Origin: Clostridiaceae bacterium
Lineage (GTDB): Bacteria; Bacillota; Clostridia; Clostridiales; Clostridiaceae
Assembly (NCBI GenBank): GCA_029219285.1
Contig: JAQXTC010000254.1
Span: forward strand, 1 to 37,420
Direction of reading: 5' to 3'
Length of the DNA: 37,420 nt
The notes below the pieces were generated by a model. The model was not told the DNA's origin and searched no databases. It saw only the letters and a list, made by a program, of their open reading frames with translations. The translations under genes were made by a program, and so were the position numbers. Below, one piece after another: positions 1-10,632 of this stretch. The number at the start of each line of letters is the position of its first letter. Position 1 is the stretch's first letter.

Positions 1-10
1 TATTTGCCAT
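1..10 (-). CDS. dnaJ: Start of DnaJ, truncated at window edge
   Basis: Minus strand reads ggtggtgacatttgtagATGGCAAATA (M-A-N...), immediately downstream of dnaK, as expected for dnaJ with an SD-like ggtggt. Only 3 codons visible. Confidence 0.55.
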
Positions 11-95
11 CTACAAATGTCACCACCTTATAATAAATTATTTCTTTTATATCATAACATCAATGTTTATTTTAATAAATACTCACTTTTTAAAA

Positions 96-120
96 AGGGA
101 AGACGGCTATTGTCTTCCCT
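96..120 (-). terminator. Hairpin between dnaK and dnaJ
   Basis: AGGGAAGAC/GTCTTCCCT, 9-bp perfect stem, 7-nt loop; on the minus strand followed by TTTTT. Confidence 0.6.
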
Positions 121-134
121 CTAAGTTGTAAATA

Positions 135-1985
135 CTATTTATCTTCTTTTACTTCAAAATCTGCATCTACTACATTATCATCATGAGCTGTACCTGCATT
201 AGCTCCACCCATGTTGTTTGGATCAAATCCTTCAGCTCCTGCTTGTGCACCTGCATCAGCATATAACTTAGAAGAAATAGCATAGAATTCTTGGTTTAAT
301 TCATCCATAGCTTTCTTAATTGCTTCTATATCTTCACCGTCTTTAACAGCTTTTACTGCTTCAACTTTAGCGTTGATCTTAGCTTTATCTTCATCAGAAA
401 CTTTATCCTTTAGTTCTTCTAAAGTCTTTTCTGTTTGATAAATTACTTGGTCTGCATTGTTTTTAACTTCAATACTTTCTTTTCTCTTCTTATCTTCTTC
501 TGCAAATCTTTCAGCTTCTTTAACTGCTGCTTCTACTTCTGCATCACTAAGATTTGTTGAAGCTGTAATTGTAACATTAGCTTCTTTACCAGTTCCTTTA
601 TCCATAGCTGATACTTTAACAATACCGTTAGCATCTATATCAAAAGTAACTTCGATTTGAGGAATTCCTCTTGGTGCTGGAGCAATTCCTGATAGAGTAA
701 ATCTACCTAAAGTCTTGTTATCAGCAGCCATTTGTCTTTCACCTTGTACTATGTGAATTTCAACTGATGTTTGACCATCCGCTGCAGTTGAGAATATTTG
801 ACTCTTCTTAGCTGGTATAGTTGTATTTCTTTCGATTAATGGTGTAGCTATACCACCCATTGTTTCAATACCTAATGTTAATGGAGTAACGTCTAATAAT
901 AATACGTCCTTAACTTCTCCTGTTAATACACCCGCTTGAATAGCTGCACCTACAGCAACACATTCATCTGGATTAACTCCCTTTGAAGGTTCTTTTCCTG
1001 TAAAGTTCTTAACAGCTTCTTGAACAGCTGGTATTCTTGTTGATCCACCAACTAATATTACTTTATCTATTTGGCTTATTGAAAGACCAGCATCTGATAA
1101 AGCTTTCTTCATTGGTTCTATTGATCTTTGTACTAAATCACGAGTTAATTCATTGAATTTAGCTCTAGTTAAGTTTAAGTCAATATGCTTTGGACCAGTT
1201 GCATCAGCAGTGATGAATGGTAAGTTAATATTAGTTTGAGTTGATGAAGATAATTCTATCTTAGCTTTTTCAGCAGCTTCTTTTAATCTTTGTAAAGCCA
1301 TCTTATCATTTCTTAAATCTATACCATTTTCAGCCTTAAATGTTTCAGCAATGTAATCCATAACTTTGTTATCAAAGTCATCTCCACCTAGCTTTGTATC
1401 ACCATTTGTTGATAAAACTTCGAATACTCCATCACCAAGTTCTAGGATAGATACATCAAAAGTACCACCGCCTAAATCATATACTAATATCTTTTCATTA
1501 TGATCAGTTTTATCAAGACCATAAGCAAGTGATGCTGCTGTTGGTTCATTTATTATTCTTAATACTTCAAGACCTGCTATCTTACCAGCATCTTTAGTTG
1601 CTTGTCTTTGAGCATCATTAAAGTAAGCTGGAACTGTAATAACAGCTTGAGAAACTGTTTCACCTAAATAGCTTTCAGCATCAGCTTTAATTTTTTGAAG
1701 AATCATTGCTGATATTTCTTGTGGTGAATATTCTTTATCATCAATCTTAGTCTTATGACCAGTTCCCATTTCTCTCTTTATTGAAATTATTGTCTTATCT
1801 GGATTTGTAATTGCTTGTCTTTTAGCCACTTGACCAACAAGTCTTGATCCATCAGCTTGGAATGATACTACTGAAGGAGTAGTTCTTGAACCTTCTGAGT
1901 TAGCGATAACTACTGGTTCTCCACCTTCCATAACTGCTACACATGAGTTAGTTGTTCCCAAATCAATTCCTATAATTTTTCCCAT
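135..1985 (-). CDS. dnaK: Molecular chaperone DnaK (Hsp70)
   Basis: 616 aa; [46 protein letters not shown]-terminus; in hrcA-grpE-dnaK order. Confidence 0.98.
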   Translation of the reverse strand: MGKIIGIDLGTTNSCVAVMEGGEPVVIANSEGSRTTPSVVSFQADGSRLVGQVAKRQAITNPDKTIISIKREMGTGHKTKIDDKEYSPQEISAMILQKIKADAESYLGETVSQAVITVPAYFNDAQRQATKDAGKIAGLEVLRIINEPTAASLAYGLDKTDHNEKILVYDLGGGTFDVSILELGDGVFEVLSTNGDTKLGGDDFDNKVMDYIAETFKAENGIDLRNDKMALQRLKEAAEKAKIELSSSTQTNINLPFITADATGPKHIDLNLTRAKFNELTRDLVQRSIEPMKKALSDAGLSISQIDKVILVGGSTRIPAVQEAVKNFTGKEPSKGVNPDECVAVGAAIQAGVLTGEVKDVLLLDVTPLTLGIETMGGIATPLIERNTTIPAKKSQIFSTAADGQTSVEIHIVQGERQMAADNKTLGRFTLSGIAPAPRGIPQIEVTFDIDANGIVKVSAMDKGTGKEANVTITASTNLSDAEVEAAVKEAERFAEEDKKRKESIEVKNNADQVIYQTEKTLEELKDKVSDEDKAKINAKVEAVKAVKDGEDIEAIKKAMDELNQEFYAISSKLYADAGAQAGAEGFDPNNMGGANAGTAHDDNVVDADFEVKEDK

Positions 1986-2046
1986 TATTTATTCCTCCTC
2001 AAAATAGACCACGCTATTTAATTTTTATTTTTATATTAAATAAATT

Positions 2047-2679
2047 TTAGTTAGCTACTTTAACAACAGAATGTCTTATAACTTTTTCGCCTCTTTTGTA
2101 TCCTTTCATGAATACTTCAGCTACAACATTCTTTTCTAAATTTTCATCTTCAACATGCATTACTGCTTGATGTAAATTAGGATCAAATTCACCAGAAGCA
2201 TCAATTTCTTCTACTCCTAATTTTTCAAGTGAATTTTGAAGTCCTTTTAGTGTCATTTCAACACCCTTTTTAAGATCATCTAAATTACCTTCAGCAGCAG
2301 ATGCTCTTTCAAGATTATCTATTGAAGGAACTATTTCCTTTAATACATCTACACATGCATCTGTATAAATTCCTTCTTTTTCTTTAGCTGTTCTTTTTCT
2401 GAAGTTTTCATACTCAGCAGTAAGTCTAACAAGTCTATCCTTATAAGTTTCAAGTTCTGAGTTAAGTTTCTTTATTTCATCTTTACTTTTTCTAAGCATA
2501 TCTAGTTCATCCTCATTGCTTTCTTCTGAAACTTCAGTATTTTCTTCAGTCTCACTTTTTTCTGCGCTATCTTCATTAATAACTTCTTCATTATCTATAA
2601 CTTCATTTTCTTCTTGAAGAACATCTTCATTAAGATTCACTTCATTTTCTTCTAATATTTCTTTATTGTTATCTTCCAT
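2047..2679 (-). CDS. grpE: Nucleotide exchange factor GrpE with long acidic N-terminus
   Basis: 210 aa; AEYENFRKRTAKEKE..., GVEEIDASGEFDPNLHQAVMHVED typical of GrpE. Confidence 0.96.
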   Translation of the reverse strand: MEDNNKEILEENEVNLNEDVLQEENEVIDNEEVINEDSAEKSETEENTEVSEESNEDELDMLRKSKDEIKKLNSELETYKDRLVRLTAEYENFRKRTAKEKEGIYTDACVDVLKEIVPSIDNLERASAAEGNLDDLKKGVEMTLKGLQNSLEKLGVEEIDASGEFDPNLHQAVMHVEDENLEKNVVAEVFMKGYKRGEKVIRHSVVKVAN

Positions 2680-2707
2680 ATTGAAATCGACACCTCACTT
2701 CATAATC

Positions 2708-3742
2708 TTATTCTAAACCTTGATTTTTCAAAGCATAATTCAATTCCTTCATAACTTGAGCCATTATTGAAATTACTCTAGAATAATTAATTCTTCTAGG
2801 TCCTATAAGCCCTATAGTACCAATAGGTTTATTACCCACTGAATACTCTGCAGAAATAACACTACAATTTTTAGCTTCAGGAATATAATTTTCATCACCA
2901 ATCTTTATTGATAATCCTTCTTTTGGTTCTAATAACTCTACAACATAATCCTTATTATATAGAAGATTCAATATTTCCTTAGCATTATTAATATCGTTGT
3001 ATTCAGGATAATTAAATATATTTGTTGTTCCTTCCATAAAGATTTCCGAAGATTCTTCTTCATTCTTTAATGTTTCATATAACACTGGAACTATTGCGTT
3101 AAATAAATCATCATATCCTTCAAAATCACCTTTTAGATTACTAATAACCTCCAAGTTAATTTCTTCTATATTTAAATTTTTAAGCCTATTGTTAATTACT
3201 AAGTTTATTTTTTGTAATTCCTCAATAGATGGCATCTTGTTAACTCTAATTCTATGATTCTTTATAAGCCCATTATCAGTTACTATAACTGATACTAGAT
3301 TATGATCATCAACCATTAAAAGCTGTACTGACTTTATGCAACTTCTACTTACTGATGGTGTTTGAACTATACAAGTTAAGTTAGTTAACTCAGAAAGTAA
3401 TGTACTTGCTTGTTTTACAATTTTATCGACTTCAAGCATGGCCGAATCAATAATATATTTCTTTATTTGAAGTTCTTCTTCTTCTGATAATCTTGCAGTT
3501 TGCATTAAATTATCAACATAAAGTCTATATCCCTTACTAGAAGGAATTCTTCCTGCTGATGTATGTGGTTGCTCTAAATATCCCATATCTTCAAGATCAG
3601 ACATTTCATTTCGTATTGTGGCAGACCCTACACCCAAGTCATACTTTTTTGCTATGGTTCTTGAACCTACTGGCTCACCAGTATTTATATAATCATTAAT
3701 TATCGCTTCAAGAATTCTAATTTTTCTTCCATCTATAGCCAT
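2708..3742 (-). CDS. hrcA: Heat-inducible transcription repressor HrcA
   Basis: 344 aa; N-terminal winged helix [63 protein letters not shown]. Confidence 0.97.
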   Translation of the reverse strand: MAIDGRKIRILEAIINDYINTGEPVGSRTIAKKYDLGVGSATIRNEMSDLEDMGYLEQPHTSAGRIPSSKGYRLYVDNLMQTARLSEEEELQIKKYIIDSAMLEVDKIVKQASTLLSELTNLTCIVQTPSVSRSCIKSVQLLMVDDHNLVSVIVTDNGLIKNHRIRVNKMPSIEELQKINLVINNRLKNLNIEEINLEVISNLKGDFEGYDDLFNAIVPVLYETLKNEEESSEIFMEGTTNIFNYPEYNDINNAKEILNLLYNKDYVVELLEPKEGLSIKIGDENYIPEAKNCSVISAEYSVGNKPIGTIGLIGPRRINYSRVISIMAQVMKELNYALKNQGLE

Positions 3743-3760
3743 ACCATCACCTCGATATTG

Positions 3761-3787
3761 TTAGCACTCACTGTGTTTGAGTGCTAA
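3761..3787 (-). promoter_or_regulatory. CIRCE operator (HrcA binding site)
   Basis: TTAGCACTC-N9-GAGTGCTAA, perfect match to the CIRCE consensus, just upstream of hrcA. Confidence 0.97.
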
Positions 3788-3800
3788 TGACTATGTTATA

Positions 3801-3829
3801 AATATATAATTTCTTTTATACCTTGTCAA
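3801..3829 (-). promoter_or_regulatory. Sigma-A type promoter of the hrcA operon
   Basis: Minus strand TTGACA (3829-3824), 17-nt spacer, TATATT (3806-3801), immediately upstream of CIRCE. Confidence 0.8.
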
Positions 3830-3913
3830 TTTTAAATAAAATTAGATATAATTCGTTTTATTCCATTTTTTTTAATTAACTCTTTAATACTCTCAATTAC
3901 TTCCTTTTCCTAA

Positions 3914-5041
3914 CTATTCCAATATCATATCACTCATAACAACATTAGATAATTCAATTCCTAGATTACTTAAATAAATCCTACCACCTTCTCTAATTAA
4001 TAAACCTTTTTCTATGTTTTTATTTATAATCTTTTTATAAATCGAATCAATGGAAACTTTAAATTTTTCATAAAATTTTTCTTCTGATACTCCTTCCATC
4101 ATTCTAAGTCCCATAAACATAAACTCTTCCATATTATCATTTTGAGTATTATGTGATTCTTCTTCTATAATACTTTTGTCCATTTTTATATTATTTATGT
4201 ACATCTTTATATCATCTATATTTTTAATTCGTTTATTATCAATAAACGAGCTAGCTGATACTCCAATTCCAATATATTCTTCACATTTCCAATATGCTTC
4301 ATTATGTAAACACTCTCTACCCTTTTTGGCATAATTAGATATTTCATACTGATGATATCCATTTGATTCTAATATCTTTTTAGCATTATGATACATTTCT
4401 CTTTCTACATCTTCCCTTGGAAGATTTAATTTATCATCATTATATAATTTATAAAATGCTGTTCCTTCTTCAATTATCAAACTATATGCAGAAATATGTT
4501 CGGGATTTAAACTAATTATTTTTTCCAAACTTTCCGTCCAATCATTAAGAGTCTGATTAGGAAGACCAAACATCATATCAACATTAATATTATTGAATCC
4601 ACATTTTCTTGCTAATTGATAATTTTCAATAAATTGATCATAATTATGAATCCTACCTATTGATTTAAGTAAATTATTGTTAGTTGTTTGCAAACCAAAA
4701 CTTAATCTATTTATTCCTCCTTCTTTCATAATTAATAACTTTTCTTTATCTACAGTTCCAGGATTACACTCAATAGACTTTTCTGCATTTTCTGTAAAAT
4801 CCATATCTTTTATAGTTTCCATAAGTTTTCTTAATGAATCTTTATCTAAATATGATGGTGTTCCTCCACCTACAAACAAACTTCTTATTTTGAAATTTTT
4901 ACATTGCTTTTTTATATCCATACATAAAGCTTTAACATAATCTTTCATTAATTCTTCTTTCCACGCATAAGAGGGGAAATCACAATAAAAACATTTTTGT
5001 TTACAAAATGGTATATGTATATATAATGCTACTTCTTTCAT
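3914..5041 (-). CDS. hemW: Radical SAM protein HemW (coproporphyrinogen III oxidase-like, heme chaperone family)
   Basis: 375 aa; ALYIHIPFCKQKCFYCDF (CxxxCxxC), FVGGGTPSYL, NVDMMFGLPNQT. Confidence 0.92.
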   Translation of the reverse strand: MKEVALYIHIPFCKQKCFYCDFPSYAWKEELMKDYVKALCMDIKKQCKNFKIRSLFVGGGTPSYLDKDSLRKLMETIKDMDFTENAEKSIECNPGTVDKEKLLIMKEGGINRLSFGLQTTNNNLLKSIGRIHNYDQFIENYQLARKCGFNNINVDMMFGLPNQTLNDWTESLEKIISLNPEHISAYSLIIEEGTAFYKLYNDDKLNLPREDVEREMYHNAKKILESNGYHQYEISNYAKKGRECLHNEAYWKCEEYIGIGVSASSFIDNKRIKNIDDIKMYINNIKMDKSIIEEESHNTQNDNMEEFMFMGLRMMEGVSEEKFYEKFKVSIDSIYKKIINKNIEKGLLIREGGRIYLSNLGIELSNVVMSDMILE

Positions 5042-5068
5042 TCTATTTATTCCTTTCCAAAAAAGAGA

Positions 5069-5099
5069 GCTACTACATTAATTTTTTTAATGTAATAGC
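5069..5099 (-). terminator. Rho-independent terminator after the TerB-like gene
   Basis: gctactacattaa/ttaatgtaatagc stem (one G.U on minus), followed on minus by ctcTTTTTT. Confidence 0.65.
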
Positions 5100-5108
5100 C
5101 CCCTAATC

Positions 5109-5573
5109 TTATAGAAGATTTTCAGCTTCTTCTTTTAATAATTTTATTTTACTTTCAGCATCAACTACTGAAAATTTATATACTTCTGTAAAGTTAAAGA
5201 AGTAATTTGCAAAAGCAATTTTCTTTGCTCTACTAATCCCTAACTTTTCAGCAATTTCATCTAGAAAATCAATTTCCTCATCTTCATATTTTCCATCTAC
5301 TAGTGCTAGACCTACTAATTCAAAATATACAATAGACTTGATTCTTTCCGAAGCATTAGTTAAAACCTCTATAGCTTCATTGTGACTTAGTGCACCTATA
5401 TTTTCTTTAGTTAAATTTAATTCCTCTAGATAATCATCTACTAAAGCTTTTTCTTCTTTTGCTAATACATTATCCACCCTTACAAACTCATTAACAACAT
5501 TAACAAAAGCACTTGCTTCTGATTTATTTAATTCATTCAAAAACATACTGTATATTCCCCCAATCGTATCCAT
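5109..5573 (-). CDS. TerB-like small helical protein
   Basis: 154 aa; VNEFVRVDNVLAKEEKALVDDYLEEL...LALVDGKYEDEEIDFLDEIAEKLGIS resembles the TerB/tellurite-resistance-like fold. Confidence 0.6.
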   Translation of the reverse strand: MDTIGGIYSMFLNELNKSEASAFVNVVNEFVRVDNVLAKEEKALVDDYLEELNLTKENIGALSHNEAIEVLTNASERIKSIVYFELVGLALVDGKYEDEEIDFLDEIAEKLGISRAKKIAFANYFFNFTEVYKFSVVDAESKIKLLKEEAENLL

Positions 5574-5642
5574 TTTACTCTATTATATATTATTAACATA
5601 ATCTTGCATATATATTATTATAATATTTAATTTTCTAATCTT

Positions 5643-5668
5643 AAAAGGCATGGTTTCCCATGCCTTTT
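5643..5668 (-). terminator. Terminator of lepA
   Basis: AAAAGGCATGG-tttc-CCATGCCTTTT perfect 11-bp stem just downstream of the lepA stop. Confidence 0.85.
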
Positions 5669-5669
5669 T

Positions 5670-7475
5670 TTAATCTACTTTTAATACTGCCATAAATGCT
5701 TCTTGTGGAACCTCAACAGAACCAACCTGTCTCATTCTCTTCTTTCCTTCTTTTTGTTTCTCAAGAAGTTTCTTCTTTCTAGAAATATCTCCACCATAAC
5801 ATTTTGCAAGTACGTCTTTTCTCATAGCTTTTACTGTTTCTCTTGCTATAATTTTAGCACCTACTGCTGCTTGTATTGGAACTTCAAATAATTGTCTTGG
5901 AATTATTTCTTTAAGCTTTTCCGCAATAGCTCTTCCTTTATGATATGCTTTTTCTTTTGGTACTATCATCGATAATGCATCTACTACATCACCATTTAAT
6001 AGAATATCAAGTTTAACTAGTTCAGTTTTACAATACCCTTTAAATTCATAATCTAAAGAAGCATATCCTCTTGTTCTAGACTTTAATGTATCAAAAAAGT
6101 CAAAAACTATTTCATTTAATGGAATATCATAATTAATTACCGCTCTTGTTTCCTCCATATATTGCATGTCAATATATGTTCCTCTTCTGTCTTGGCAAAG
6201 TTCCATTACAGCTCCTACATATTCAGTTGGGGCAATTATTGAAGCTTTAACCATAGGTTCTTCCATATAATCAATTTCGGTAACTGGTGGAAGATTTGTT
6301 GGATTTGTAAGATCAAATTTTTCTCCATTTGTCTTAGCAACTTTATAAATAACTGATGGCGCAGTTGTAATAATATCAAGATTAAATTCTCTTTCGATTC
6401 TTTCTTGAATTATTTCCATATGTAATAATCCTAAGAATCCACATCTAAAACCAAAACCTAAAGCTATTGATGTTTCTGGTTCAAAACTTAATGCAGCATC
6501 ATTGATTTGAAGTTTTTCTAATGCATCTTTAAGTTCACCATACTTAGCTCCATCAACAGGATATATACCTGAATAAACCATAGGTATAGCTGGTTTGTAA
6601 CCTTGAAGGGCTTCTTCAGTCGGTCTTTCTGCTTCTGTTATTGTATCACCAACTCTAGCATCTCTAACATTCTTAATTGAGCCTGTAACATATCCAACAT
6701 CTCCTGCTGAAAGCATCCCTATTGGCATTAGTTTAGGAGTAAACACACCTACTTCTACAACTTCATAAACTTTGTTTGTAGCCATAAGTTTAACCTTCAT
6801 TCCAGGTTTTATCTTTCCGTCAAATACTCTGATGTGAGATACAACCCCTTTATAGCTATCATAATATGAGTCAAATATTAATGCTTTTAATGGTGCATTC
6901 TCATCACCTTCTGGTGCTGGTAACTTTTCTACTATTTCTTCTAAAACATCTGGTACGTTAAGACCTGTTTTAGCAGAAATCATAGGTGCATCTTCTGCCT
7001 CTATTCCTATTACATCTTCAATTTCTTGTTTAACTTCTTCCGCTCTTTGCGATGGCAAATCCACCTTATTAATAACTGGAGCTATTTCTAAGTCATTATC
7101 AAGGGCTAAATATGTATTAGCAAGTGTTTGAGCTTGAATACCTTGTGTTGCATCAACTACAAGAAGTGCTCCTTCGCAGGCTGCTAAACTTCTAGATACT
7201 TCATAAGTGAAATCTACGTGTCCTGGAGTATCAATAAGATTTAAAATATATTCATCTCCATTTTCTCTCTTATAAATAAGTCTTGCTGCTTGAGACTTAA
7301 TTGTAATTCCTCTTTCTCTTTCTAATTCCATATTGTCAAGAACTTGTTCTTCCATTTCTCTTTGAGTCAAGGTTCCTGTTGCTTCAAGTAATCTATCCGC
7401 AAGTGTAGATTTACCATGATCAATATGGGCTACTATTGAGAAATTTCTAATAAATTGTTGTCTATCATTACTCAT
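5670..7475 (-). CDS. lepA: Elongation factor 4 (LepA)
   Basis: 601 aa; [35 protein letters not shown]-terminal [38 protein letters not shown]. Confidence 0.98.
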   Translation of the reverse strand: MSNDRQQFIRNFSIVAHIDHGKSTLADRLLEATGTLTQREMEEQVLDNMELERERGITIKSQAARLIYKRENGDEYILNLIDTPGHVDFTYEVSRSLAACEGALLVVDATQGIQAQTLANTYLALDNDLEIAPVINKVDLPSQRAEEVKQEIEDVIGIEAEDAPMISAKTGLNVPDVLEEIVEKLPAPEGDENAPLKALIFDSYYDSYKGVVSHIRVFDGKIKPGMKVKLMATNKVYEVVEVGVFTPKLMPIGMLSAGDVGYVTGSIKNVRDARVGDTITEAERPTEEALQGYKPAIPMVYSGIYPVDGAKYGELKDALEKLQINDAALSFEPETSIALGFGFRCGFLGLLHMEIIQERIEREFNLDIITTAPSVIYKVAKTNGEKFDLTNPTNLPPVTEIDYMEEPMVKASIIAPTEYVGAVMELCQDRRGTYIDMQYMEETRAVINYDIPLNEIVFDFFDTLKSRTRGYASLDYEFKGYCKTELVKLDILLNGDVVDALSMIVPKEKAYHKGRAIAEKLKEIIPRQLFEVPIQAAVGAKIIARETVKAMRKDVLAKCYGGDISRKKKLLEKQKEGKKRMRQVGSVEVPQEAFMAVLKVD

Positions 7476-7615
7476 ATATATATAAACTACCTATTTATAT
7501 AATGGTAGTTAGTTCACCCCCAGTATAATAAAATCAGCTAAATTATAACACACACTACTTATAGGCTGTCAATTATCATTTATACATATTCTTTATATAA
7601 TTTATTATATCTCTT

Positions 7616-7963
7616 TTAACCATAAATAATATCTTCAATTTTTTCCTTAGCCTTATCAAAAACTTCACCTATCTGATTTCTTATATTGGTAAAACTCCAG
7701 TCTTCATCTATTTTAAATTCCGATTCACCAACCTTAATTAAAACATCTTCTTTTTCTTCATATATTTTTACTGGTGAATTGTCTTTTATGAAATTGGAAA
7801 ATTCTTCACCAAACTCATCTTTAATCTTTTCATAATTTTCATTTGTATTGCCTAGCGGTGATAAAGCATTAGTATTTATAATATTTACTTTTATTAATGA
7901 TAAAAACGCCAAGATAAATATTAATACAACTAAAAATTTTTTTGTACTTTTATATCCTTTCAA
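7616..7963 (-). CDS. Small hypothetical protein with N-terminal signal/anchor
   Basis: 115 aa; basic N-terminus plus hydrophobic segment FLVVLIFILAFLSLIKVNII, then an acidic/charged domain; lies between spoIIP and lepA. Confidence 0.7.
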   Translation of the reverse strand: MKGYKSTKKFLVVLIFILAFLSLIKVNIINTNALSPLGNTNENYEKIKDEFGEEFSNFIKDNSPVKIYEEKEDVLIKVGESEFKIDEDWSFTNIRNQIGEVFDKAKEKIEDIIYG

Positions 7964-8033
7964 AAAAACACCCCTTAAAGACTGTTAATAATTTCATCTT
8001 TAAAGGATGCTCCATTTTATAATTTAATATACA

Positions 8034-9092
8034 TTATTTTTTACCATTTATATGTTCTGCTATTAACCTAGCAATAAATTTTCCAGAATTCTGTGACTCC
8101 TCTGCTGTATTTACTTCTGAACCAACTTCAATTAACATAGACCCATCACTTAATCCTAAATTAAACTGATTCATTCCTGAATTATACGTATATTCTCCAT
8201 TCCCCCTCATAAGTCCTGGAAAAAGTTCATTTGCCTTATCTCTCATCTCATCAGCTAATGCCTGATTAGCACCATATCGAGCACTATTTTTAGTAAGCAC
8301 AAACATAAGCTTCGCTATATTTTCACCATTTACGGTTCCTGTAACAGCATTTTTCTTCGGAACAGAATCTCTGTGAAGATCAATTATAATCTTAAAATCG
8401 CCATATTCTTTAAGATATTTTTGTACTGTTTCCCTAGATCTTTTATAACTATCATTGTATGAAATACTATGATTAGTCTTATCATGTATTACTGATATAC
8501 CATAATTTTCTTCTAATTCTTTCTCTATTACATTGGCAACTCCAACCACACTGTGATTCTCATCTAAAGAATCACCAGATGTTTCAGCATAACTTTCTGT
8601 AGTATGTGAATGATAAATTAGTACTTCTGGTTTAGTAGAATCCAACGCCTTTTTTAATGCTTCATTTTCCACATCTGCATTTGATTCCGCTTTTAAAACT
8701 GTATTATCGTTAATATTGAATGAGTCAATATCTAATGAACTTGTAGTATTGGAAGTTGATAAATCTATTCCAGTAAACCCTTGTTTAAAAAAACTTACTT
8801 CTGTATTAATTATTGAAAGATTATCTATATTATTTAGTCCTAGAGCTTGCAATAATACAGCTTTAATTGACAGATTGTTTTCTGCGTAAGCTCCTTCATC
8901 ATAAACTTGAGTTTCAACAACTGGCATTCCAAAATTAAGAAGTTCTACATAAGCAAATCCACCTCTTTCTGTATTACTTCTTAATACATTAATTACCCTA
9001 AAAGCAAAAATACCTATTAATACAACTATTATTGCTACTATTATATTAATCTTCGGTTTAGCTCTTTTTCTTCTAATAATATCTTGATACAA
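8034..9092 (-). CDS. spoIIP: Stage II sporulation protein P (cell wall hydrolase)
   Basis: 352 aa; VLIYHSHTTESY, IIDLHRDSVP, LIEVGSEVNTAEES typical of SpoIIP; N-terminal TM segment. Confidence 0.95.
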   Translation of the reverse strand: MYQDIIRRKRAKPKINIIVAIIVVLIGIFAFRVINVLRSNTERGGFAYVELLNFGMPVVETQVYDEGAYAENNLSIKAVLLQALGLNNIDNLSIINTEVSFFKQGFTGIDLSTSNTTSSLDIDSFNINDNTVLKAESNADVENEALKKALDSTKPEVLIYHSHTTESYAETSGDSLDENHSVVGVANVIEKELEENYGISVIHDKTNHSISYNDSYKRSRETVQKYLKEYGDFKIIIDLHRDSVPKKNAVTGTVNGENIAKLMFVLTKNSARYGANQALADEMRDKANELFPGLMRGNGEYTYNSGMNQFNLGLSDGSMLIEVGSEVNTAEESQNSGKFIARLIAEHINGKK

Positions 9093-9170
9093 CCAAAACC
9101 ACCCCTCTTATTGTTTTAATAAGATTACTCTATATTATATGAGTGATTTACATAATTATATCTATTTATA

Positions 9171-10148
9171 CTAATTTAAAAATTTATTAATATCTTCCAT
9201 AGTCATATTAGGTTGCAAAGCTATATTAATTCCATTAGCAATTATTTTGGATAAAGAATCTATCATTAAATCAATTTCTTTTGGTGTTACAACCAAATCT
9301 CCAACAAAAGGATTTAAAACTTCTCTAATCAATAATCCTTTTTCATTTTTATCAATCTTTTTTAACATATTATAAAAATCTTTTCCCTCTTCGGAATTTG
9401 AAATCAAATTATCAATAACAAGATCTATTGTATCATTAGCTATCGTTGCAGCATCTACAACAGTAGGTACTCCAATGGCTATAACTTTAACACCTAGTGT
9501 TTCTTCATTAATTTGCATTCTATGATTGCCAACACCTGCTCCTGGAGCAATTCCCGTATCACTAATTTGAATAGTTTTATTTACCCTTTCAATTTTTCTT
9601 GAGGCTAAAGCATCTACACATACAATTACATCTGGCTTAATCCTTTCTACTAAACCTTTAATTATTTCACCAGTTTCAACACCGGTTATCCCTAAAACAC
9701 CAGGTGCTATTGCTGCCACTTGAACTACACTATCATCTATTGCATCAGGCATTACTGCTTTTAAATGTCTAGTAACCATAATACCTTCTGTTACCTTAGG
9801 TCCTAAAGCATCTGCTGTTACTTTTCTATTTCCTAGTCCAACAACTAATGCTAAATCTGTATCTTTTATTCCAATAAGTTTTTTTAATGTTCTTCCTAAG
9901 GTCTTTGAAACATCATCCATAAGTCCACCATCATAAGCAGTATACTGTGGAATATCTAAGGTTATATAGTTCCCAACAGGTTTCCCCATTTTTTTAGCAC
10001 CATCTTCATTGACTATTCTAACTGTTGTGACTTTACTCCCCTCATCTTCTATTTCTTCAACAATGACTCCATCCACCTCATTGTCATTAGTCTCCTCCTT
10101 ATACAACTCTCTAGCTTCAATAGCTAAGTCTGTTCTTACATTTATCAT
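9171..10148 (-). CDS. gpr: Germination protease GPR
   Basis: 325 aa; NVRTDLAIEARELYKEE, VVGLGNRKVTADALGPKV, DALASRKIERVNKTIQISDTGIAPGAGVGN. Confidence 0.97.
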   Translation of the reverse strand: MINVRTDLAIEARELYKEETNDNEVDGVIVEEIEDEGSKVTTVRIVNEDGAKKMGKPVGNYITLDIPQYTAYDGGLMDDVSKTLGRTLKKLIGIKDTDLALVVGLGNRKVTADALGPKVTEGIMVTRHLKAVMPDAIDDSVVQVAAIAPGVLGITGVETGEIIKGLVERIKPDVIVCVDALASRKIERVNKTIQISDTGIAPGAGVGNHRMQINEETLGVKVIAIGVPTVVDAATIANDTIDLVIDNLISNSEEGKDFYNMLKKIDKNEKGLLIREVLNPFVGDLVVTPKEIDLMIDSLSKIIANGINIALQPNMTMEDINKFLN

Positions 10149-10210
10149 TTGTCCACCTCAAAACTTTATAATTTTACTTTTATTTTTCGTAATTTACATA
10201 AATTTAATAC

Positions 10211-10239
10211 TTGAATATACTATATTTCAATGCTATAAT
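10211..10239 (+). promoter_or_regulatory. Sigma-A promoter of rpsT
   Basis: TTGAAT-N17-TATAAT upstream of rpsT, implying a ~75-nt 5' leader. Confidence 0.75.
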
Positions 10240-10323
10240 ATGGTGTGTTGAATACGACTCGTACGCAGATTTCCCCAAAAAACTGCAGAGGCCCTATAAA
10301 ATTTAGAGGGGGTGACTTAGGAA

Positions 10324-10587
10324 ATGGCAAACATTAAATCAGCAAAGAAAAGAATATTAGTTGCAGAAAAGAAGACTGCTAGAAATAGAATGGTTAAGTC
10401 TGCACTAAAAACTACTATAAAGAAATTTGAAACAGCTGTTGCTGCTAACAATGCAGAAGAAGCTAAGACTTTATTCGTTGGAGCTTCTAAGGCTTTAGAC
10501 ATGGCTGCTCAAAAAGGTATAGTTCATAAGAACATGGCTGCTAGAAAGAAGTCAAGATTAGCTGCAAAGTTAAACGCTATGGCTTAG
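10324..10587 (+). CDS. rpsT: 30S ribosomal protein S20
   Basis: 87 aa; [32 protein letters not shown] gagggggtg upstream. Confidence 0.98.
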   Translation: MANIKSAKKRILVAEKKTARNRMVKSALKTTIKKFETAVAANNAEEAKTLFVGASKALDMAAQKGIVHKNMAARKKSRLAAKLNAMA

Positions 10588-10597
10588 TAGTATAAAA

Positions 10598-10623
10598 AAC
10601 CGATCTAGTTTTCTAGATCGGTT
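10598..10623 (+). terminator. Terminator of rpsT
   Basis: AACCGATCTAG-tttt-CTAGATCGGTT followed by a T-rich tract. Confidence 0.92.
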
Positions 10624-10632
10624 GTTTTATTT

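Noticed and set aside
457-660. 67-aa plus-strand ORF inside dnaK
   Set aside because: Antisense shadow ORF of dnaK; Ser/Leu-rich translation, no SD.
10317-10502. 61-aa minus-strand ORF
   Set aside because: Fully antisense to rpsT, a clear ribosomal protein gene; low-complexity hydrophobic translation.
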